Shown here: in pieces, positions 59,620 through 64,000 of the stretch
How the letters are laid out: every line of letters begins with the position of its first letter
How positions within the stretch are numbered: the stretch's first letter is position 1
Assembly: GCA_030272585.1 (NCBI GenBank)
Contig: BSYQ01000001.1
Span: forward strand, 2,852,001 to 2,916,000
Reading direction: 5' to 3'
From: Bryopsis sp. KO-2023
Taxonomy: Eukaryota; Chlorophyta; Ulvophyceae; Bryopsidales; Bryopsidaceae
DNA length: 64,000 bases
Position numbers and translations under genes: made by a program
The notes under the pieces: model-generated
Told to the model about the DNA's origin: nothing
The model's database searches: none
Seen by the model: the letters and a program-made list of their open reading frames with translations, nothing else

Positions 59620-60427
59620 TCACAGGGATTTCGCATTCTCTATGAATTTTTTGACTTTCCCCCAATCTTTCTTCAAACCGTCGGGGCCACAGACACCACT
59701 GGACACATCCACGCAAGTGGGATTAGCTATTCTGACGGCATCCGACACATTTTCATGCGTCAAACCTCCTGCCAAAAACCACCCCTTGGAGCAGGCTTCA
59801 GGAACCGTCAGGTTTGCCCAATCGAAGCTCTTCCCACTGCCACCTTTCAAACTGTCTATGAGAAACCAGTCAGGAATTTGATCGCCATCCGGAAGTGCTG
59901 TTTCGATGCGACCATCAGGGTGTGCATTCAACACATAAATGGTCTCCAAGTTGGCATTGAGGGCATCCATTTCGGAACGAGATTCATTGCCATGCAGTTG
60001 TGCAATTGCAACGGAGCTGGCTTGGCAGACATCCCAAATTTTTTCCGCCGATTCATCAACGAACACACCAATGGGGCTGGCTCCATTGTCCCTGGCTGCA
60101 TTCGCAATGTCATGGGCAATTGTTGGAGGAACATATCTCTTGGCTTTGGGCCACATTATCATCCCAATGAAATTAGCACCATTTTTTGCAGCATAAGCAG
60201 CATCATCCGCATTGGTGACTCCACAGACCTGTTTGGGAAAAAACAATGAACATCACCCACCCCGGAATTTGGACTGGATCTCTCACGATAAGGAACTCGC
60301 CAAACGAACGTACTTTCACCAAGGGAGGCTTCGTCGAGCAAGTGACAAGGCATCTCCTTGGCGTCGCACCGCTTGTGGATCGCCGCGCAGCAGTCTTGTT
60401 CCAAAATTGCGACGTGGGTGCTATCAT
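59620..60427 (-). CDS. PAI1: Phosphoribosylanthranilate isomerase, plastid-targeted
   Basis: Catalyses the third step of tryptophan synthesis, N-(5'-phosphoribosyl)anthranilate to CdRP, in plastids of plants. Two exons, 60427-60314 and 60228-59620, join in phase 0 to 240 residues. Exon 1 from ATG at 60427 is a Ser/Thr/Arg-rich transit peptide (MIAPTSQFWNKTAARRSTSG), ending KPPLVK. Exon 2 begins with the catalytic cysteine (VCGVTNADDAAYAA). Other landmarks are ANFIGMIMWPKAKRYV, PIGVFVDES, QLHGNES, WFLIDSLKGGSGKSFDW (catalytic Asp and phosphate loop), GWFLAGGLTHENVSDA and CVDVSSGVCGPDGLKKD. It is monofunctional (not fused to TrpC) and plant-like in motif details. The donor AAA|GTACGT and acceptor AAACAG| are good. 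Confidence 0.95.
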
Positions 60428-60838
60428 TTGGGCTCTGAAACAGTTCAAAAGGGAATCCTGCTTTCAACTCATTCATGTTCATTATTGTTGCGGTATGTCG
60501 GACAGCACCAATTTTCGGTGACCCTGCTGCTTTGTGTTTTCTGTTTTGGCGTGTCCGTCCAGGAGCGAGGTCTCTATCACAGATTACAAAAACCCCATGC
60601 CAAAAAAGGCAGCCAAGCATTCCCCTTCTTCCCCCCCCCCCCCCCAAAAGAAAAGAAACAAAAAAAAACTATTTCTTCTTAGCGAAAATTGTTGCGCCCA
60701 TGGATCAATTCTTCACATAATTTGTTCATCACAACCATTCAAGACTAACATTTTAAACGGACCCATGGCTGACACACTTTCCATGACCCACGCCATTCTT
60801 CAGCTCCTTTCCCCCATGCTGCTTGTGAGGGTGGTGAC
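60428..60838. other. Isomerase upstream region with C-run/A-run tract
   Basis: The presumed promoter of the isomerase gene. It includes a C-run of about 14 followed by A-rich sequence at 60631-60670 (CCCCCAAAAGAAAAGAAACA). No exon is supported. Confidence 0.4.
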
Positions 60839-61041
60839 TCACCACTGGTGAGTCCAGTAGGTCTTGAGGCAGCATTCATTTAACAGTGCCCCATCAATCT
60901 TCCAACTAGAGCACGATTCTATGCCATTGATTCTCTTCAACGAAATGGACCGCTCGTCAGTCTTCCACCATAAGTCCGCCATTTCTTCTTCCTCCACCAC
61001 AGTGCCCTTTCCTTGGATCAAACTCAGCAAATCCAAATTCG
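60839..61041 (-). CDS. Isolated exon of an unrecognised minus-strand gene
   Basis: An open frame preceded by a strong acceptor (CCCCCTCTGACAG) at 61042 reads ANLDLLSLIQGKGTVVEEEE, MADLWWKTDERSISLKRING, then ALLNECCLKTYWTHQW and a stop at about 60839. The same site also makes a good donor (CCAGTG|GTGAGT), so it could be internal. The other two frames are closed. I cannot find matching exons upstream with confidence and do not recognise the product. Confidence 0.35.
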
Positions 61042-62289
61042 CCTGTCAGAGGGGGCCAAGGGGGGGTGCGAGTTGAAAATGCAGACACAGATTCACATGT
61101 CTGTCGCACATTCAATCCAATTTCTCCAATCTCACAATTCTTCTCTCCATGCGCCTACCCCCAATTGGGATCTCATTTCCTTCCATTTCTTTCTTTACCC
61201 TCATGGACCCATTCAATTTGACGTGATTTTTTTTGACCATAAGGCACAGCAGAGCAGCTCCAGGTCACATTTCCTGCCTTCGACCATTTTTTCGTATTTC
61301 ACATTCCTCCGGAATCCCTGGCTGATCTCCTCTCTCGATCGCTTTTTGGTCCAAAAGTTCGGGCATCTCCACCCATGCACCTCAGCAGAAATGCATCTCT
61401 TTGCATCTCACATTCCTCCTTGAGGAGATTCTCCCTCCTGCATTTCTGATTGCTGGGCCGATTGTGTTGTTTAGTCGTACAAACTCTCCCCCCGTCTTCT
61501 GACCACCTCACTGCCCACCCCACTTCCAGGAGGGGGAGGGATTGGAGGAAATCTAGACGGTGGGAGATTTTCTATTACTAAACAACTTCAGTCTCTTGGC
61601 CCAAAAACAATCTTTCTGCCCAGTCTCATCATTGATTTATAACTTGCTCAAATATCCCCAGAAAATATCCGTAGACTCCAAAGAAAAACACAGTGTCCTG
61701 ATCTCAAATAACCCACAGCTCCAGAATTGTTCCACCCACAGCTTCATAATCTGGGTTTCCTTCATCGATATTAACAGATTTCTGGACACCAAAAGCAAAA
61801 AAGATCCATCCCTTTTTACCCAACACTTTGAAAACAGAAAAAATATATATATTTCCCTTCATTGCATCATCAAATTCTCAGCCCTTCTCTTGACTGAAAC
61901 CATTGTTGTTTTTTTCGATAGAAAAAACTCATTTCCTTCAAAGCCAACACCCTTCCTTGTTTTTCCTTTCCTCTCTCCTTTCATTTTTTTCTCATGTAGA
62001 AAATTACTTCTTCCTGTTTCTCTCTCCTCTTGTTGTTCTTCTTCACACAAAAACTTGTCCGCCCATTTTTCTGCCTCCTTTGTTTTTTTTATCACAAATA
62101 AAACTGACCCTTCCTTTTTTTTTCCCTCTCCTTTTGTATTTTTCTTCACACATAACATTGACATGCCCTTTTTTCGGCCCTCTTCCTTTTTTCACACAGA
62201 AAATTGACCCATCACATGGACTTCAGGAAGAGAAATCCAAAATGACCCAAATGTCAATTAGACAACACGCAAATTCACATCAGATTTAA
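61042..62289. other. Non-coding, pyrimidine-rich region
   Basis: It becomes increasingly C/T-rich toward the right. From about 61860 a degenerate block of roughly 60 bp recurs (T/C tract, then CACANAAAAN-TTGACC-like ends near 62010, 62095, 62150 and 62205). I see no gene; it borders the satellite-like array. Confidence 0.45.
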
Positions 62290-64000
62290 GTTTGTTCTTT
62301 TTCTTCCTCAGTGGAAATTAATGACTGGAAATCAAAAGTTCACCCCATCATGGCCAGCCCAAAAAAAATATTCCCTTCCCTTCCCCTCTTTTTTTCTTTT
62401 TTGATTTTTTTGATAAAGCACCCGTTTGTGGAAAATAAGGACTGGATATCAAAAGTTCACCCCAAAGAAATTCCCTTTCCCCTCTTTTTTCTTTTTTGAT
62501 TTTTTGTTTCAAATCTTCCACTAGTGGAAATGAATGACTGGAACTGGATATCAAAAGTTCACCCAAATGAAAGATTCCCTCTCCCCTCTTTTTTTCTTTT
62601 TCTTTTTTTTTTTTTTTAAGCACCCGCTTCTGGAAATTAAGGACTGAAAATCAAAAGTTCACCCAAAATAAAAGATTCCCTTTCCCCTCTTTTTTTCTTT
62701 TTTGATTTTTTTATAAAGCACCCGTTTGTGGAAATCAATGACTGATAATCAAAATTTTACCCCATCATGGTCAGCCCCAAGGAAAACATTCCCTCCCCTT
62801 CCCCTCTTTTTTTCTTTTCTTTTTTTTTTTTTTTAAAGCACCCGTTTCTGGAAATTAAGGACTGGATATTGAAAGTTTACCCCAAAGAAAAGATTCCCTT
62901 TCCCCTCTTTTTTTCTTTTTTGATTTTTTTATGAAGCACCCGTTTGTGGAAATCAATGACTGATAATCAAAATTTTACCCCATCATGGTCAGCCCCAAGG
63001 AAAACATTCCCTCCCCTTCCCCTCTTTTTTTCTTTTCTTTTTTTTTTTTTTTTAAAGCACCCGTTTCTGGAAATTAAGGACTGGATATCGAAAGTTTACC
63101 CCAAATAAAAGATTCCCTTTCCCCTCTTTTTTTCTTTTTTGATTTTTTTATAAAGCACCCGTTTGTGGAAATCAATGACTGATAATCAAAATTTTACCCC
63201 ATCATGGTCAGCCCCAAGGAAAACATTCCCTCCCCTTCCCCTCTTTTTTTCTTTTCTTTTTTTTTTTTTTTAAAGCACCCGTTTCTGGAAATTAAGGACT
63301 GGATATTGAAAGTTTACCCCAAAGAAAAGATTCCCTTTCCCCTCTTTTTTTCTTTTTTGATTTTTTTTATAAAGCACCCGTTTGTGGAAATCAATGACTG
63401 ATAATCAAAATTTTACCCCATCATGGTCAGCCCCAAGGAAAACATTCCCTCCCCTTCCCCTCTTTTTTTCTTTTCTTTTTTTTTTTTTTTAAAGCACCCG
63501 TTTCTGGAAATTAAGGACTGGATATTGAAAGTTTACCCCAAAGAAAAGATTCCCTTTCCCCTCTTTTTTTCTTTTTTGATTTTTTTTATAAAGCACCCGT
63601 TTGTGGAAATCAATGACTGATAATCAAAATTTTACCCCATCATGGTCAGCCCCAAGGAAAACATTCCCTCCCCTTCCCCTCTTTTTTTCTTTTCTTTTTT
63701 TTTTTTTTTAAAGCACCCGTTTCTGGAAATTAAGGACTGGATATTGAAAGTTTACCCCAAAGAAAAGATTCCCTTTCCCCTCTTTTTTTCTTTTTTGATT
63801 TTTTTTATAAAGCACCCGTTTGTGGAAATCAATGACTGATAATCAAAATTTTACCCCATCATGGTCAGCCCCAAGGAAAACATTCCCTCCCCTTCCCCTC
63901 TTTTTTTCTTTTCTTTTTTTTTTTTTTTAAAGCACCCGTTTCTGGAAATTAAGGACTGGATATTGAAAGTTTACCCCAAAGAAAAGATTCCCTTTCCCCT
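62290..64000 (+). repeat. Satellite-like tandem array, ~219-bp dimeric unit
   Basis: The landmark CCCATCATGGTCAGCCCCAA recurs at 62761, 62979, 63198, 63417, 63636 and 63855, a spacing of 218-219 bp. Each unit is two related ~109-bp halves that share CCCTCTTTTTTTCTTTT, a T-tract, and AAGCACCCGTTT-TGGAAAT; one half ends GACTGGATATTGAAAGTTTACC, the other GACTGATAATC and onward. Units from 62.76 kb on are nearly identical; diverged half-units run back to about 62.29 kb. The array continues past the window end. A 65-residue open frame in each unit is poly-Phe-like and not a gene. Confidence 0.95.

Noticed and set aside
60159-60313. Read-through of the isomerase first exon in other frames
   Set aside because: Only the frame ending PPLVK at the GTACGT donor joins in phase to VCGVT and matches plant isomerases; the longer open frames are shadows.
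63204-63839. Three identical 65-residue open frames in the satellite units
   Set aside because: They are Phe/Pro-rich translations of T/C tracts, repeated only because the DNA repeats; no start context or homology.
1-64000. CRISPR array, bacterial operon, prophage or tRNA/rRNA genes
   Set aside because: The only regular repeats are the terminal satellite and microsatellites, genes are split by spliceosomal introns, and no cloverleaf or rRNA core sequence was seen.

Overview
The window is eukaryotic nuclear DNA, dense in introns and rich in homopolymer runs. It most likely comes from a green-lineage (Viridiplantae) organism, and I favour a streptophyte-type alga or a non-flowering plant. Three genes point that way: a plant-type monofunctional phosphoribosylanthranilate isomerase with a plastid-like transit peptide (59.6-60.4 kb), a TIP1/PAT24-type ankyrin-DHHC S-acyltransferase (1.5-5.5 kb), and an SMP/C2 lipid-transfer protein of the plant synaptotagmin (NTMC2) kind. 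A FAM228-like gene, usual in ciliated lineages, argues against a flowering plant. The species call is inference. Most introns are GT-AG and about 80-500 nt long; I reconstructed splice sites by eye, checking reading phase where exons are given.

Layout, left to right. 1.5-16.2 kb holds four minus-strand multi-exon genes: the ankyrin-DHHC acyltransferase, a FAM228-like coiled-coil protein, an unrecognised gene, and a long disordered, probably nuclear protein. 16.8-18.9 kb holds an intronless HECT ubiquitin ligase on plus. 20.8-27.9 kb is a FANCM-type DNA helicase that ends in a PHD finger. 28.7-31.3 kb is a seven-exon CapA-like gene of bacterial-type family. 33.4-40 kb (minus) encodes a large secreted/type I membrane protein with beta-sandwich repeats and cysteine-rich modules, preceded by extra exons at 41.4-42.3 kb that may belong to a separate gene. 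42.9-44.9 kb is a CAMK/CDPK-like protein kinase whose second intron carries a 93-nt foldback. 44.9-49 kb is low-complexity non-coding DNA. 49.0-52.7 kb (minus) is an SMP-C2-coiled coil-PH-like protein. An intronless GNAT acetyltransferase (minus) and a ViaA-like von Willebrand A protein (plus) diverge from a 170-bp gap at 53.9-54.1 kb. Then come an intronless alpha/beta hydrolase and the tryptophan-pathway isomerase, both minus. The last 1.7 kb is a satellite-like array of about 219-bp dimeric repeats running off the window.

The genes are mostly unrelated housekeeping or signalling genes, as expected for a nuclear locus; there is no operon-like logic. The most notable points are the FANCM-PHD fusion, the acyltransferase cysteine-rich domain that has lost two zinc ligands of one site, the CapA and ViaA homologues, the novel-looking ectodomain protein and the intronic hairpin.
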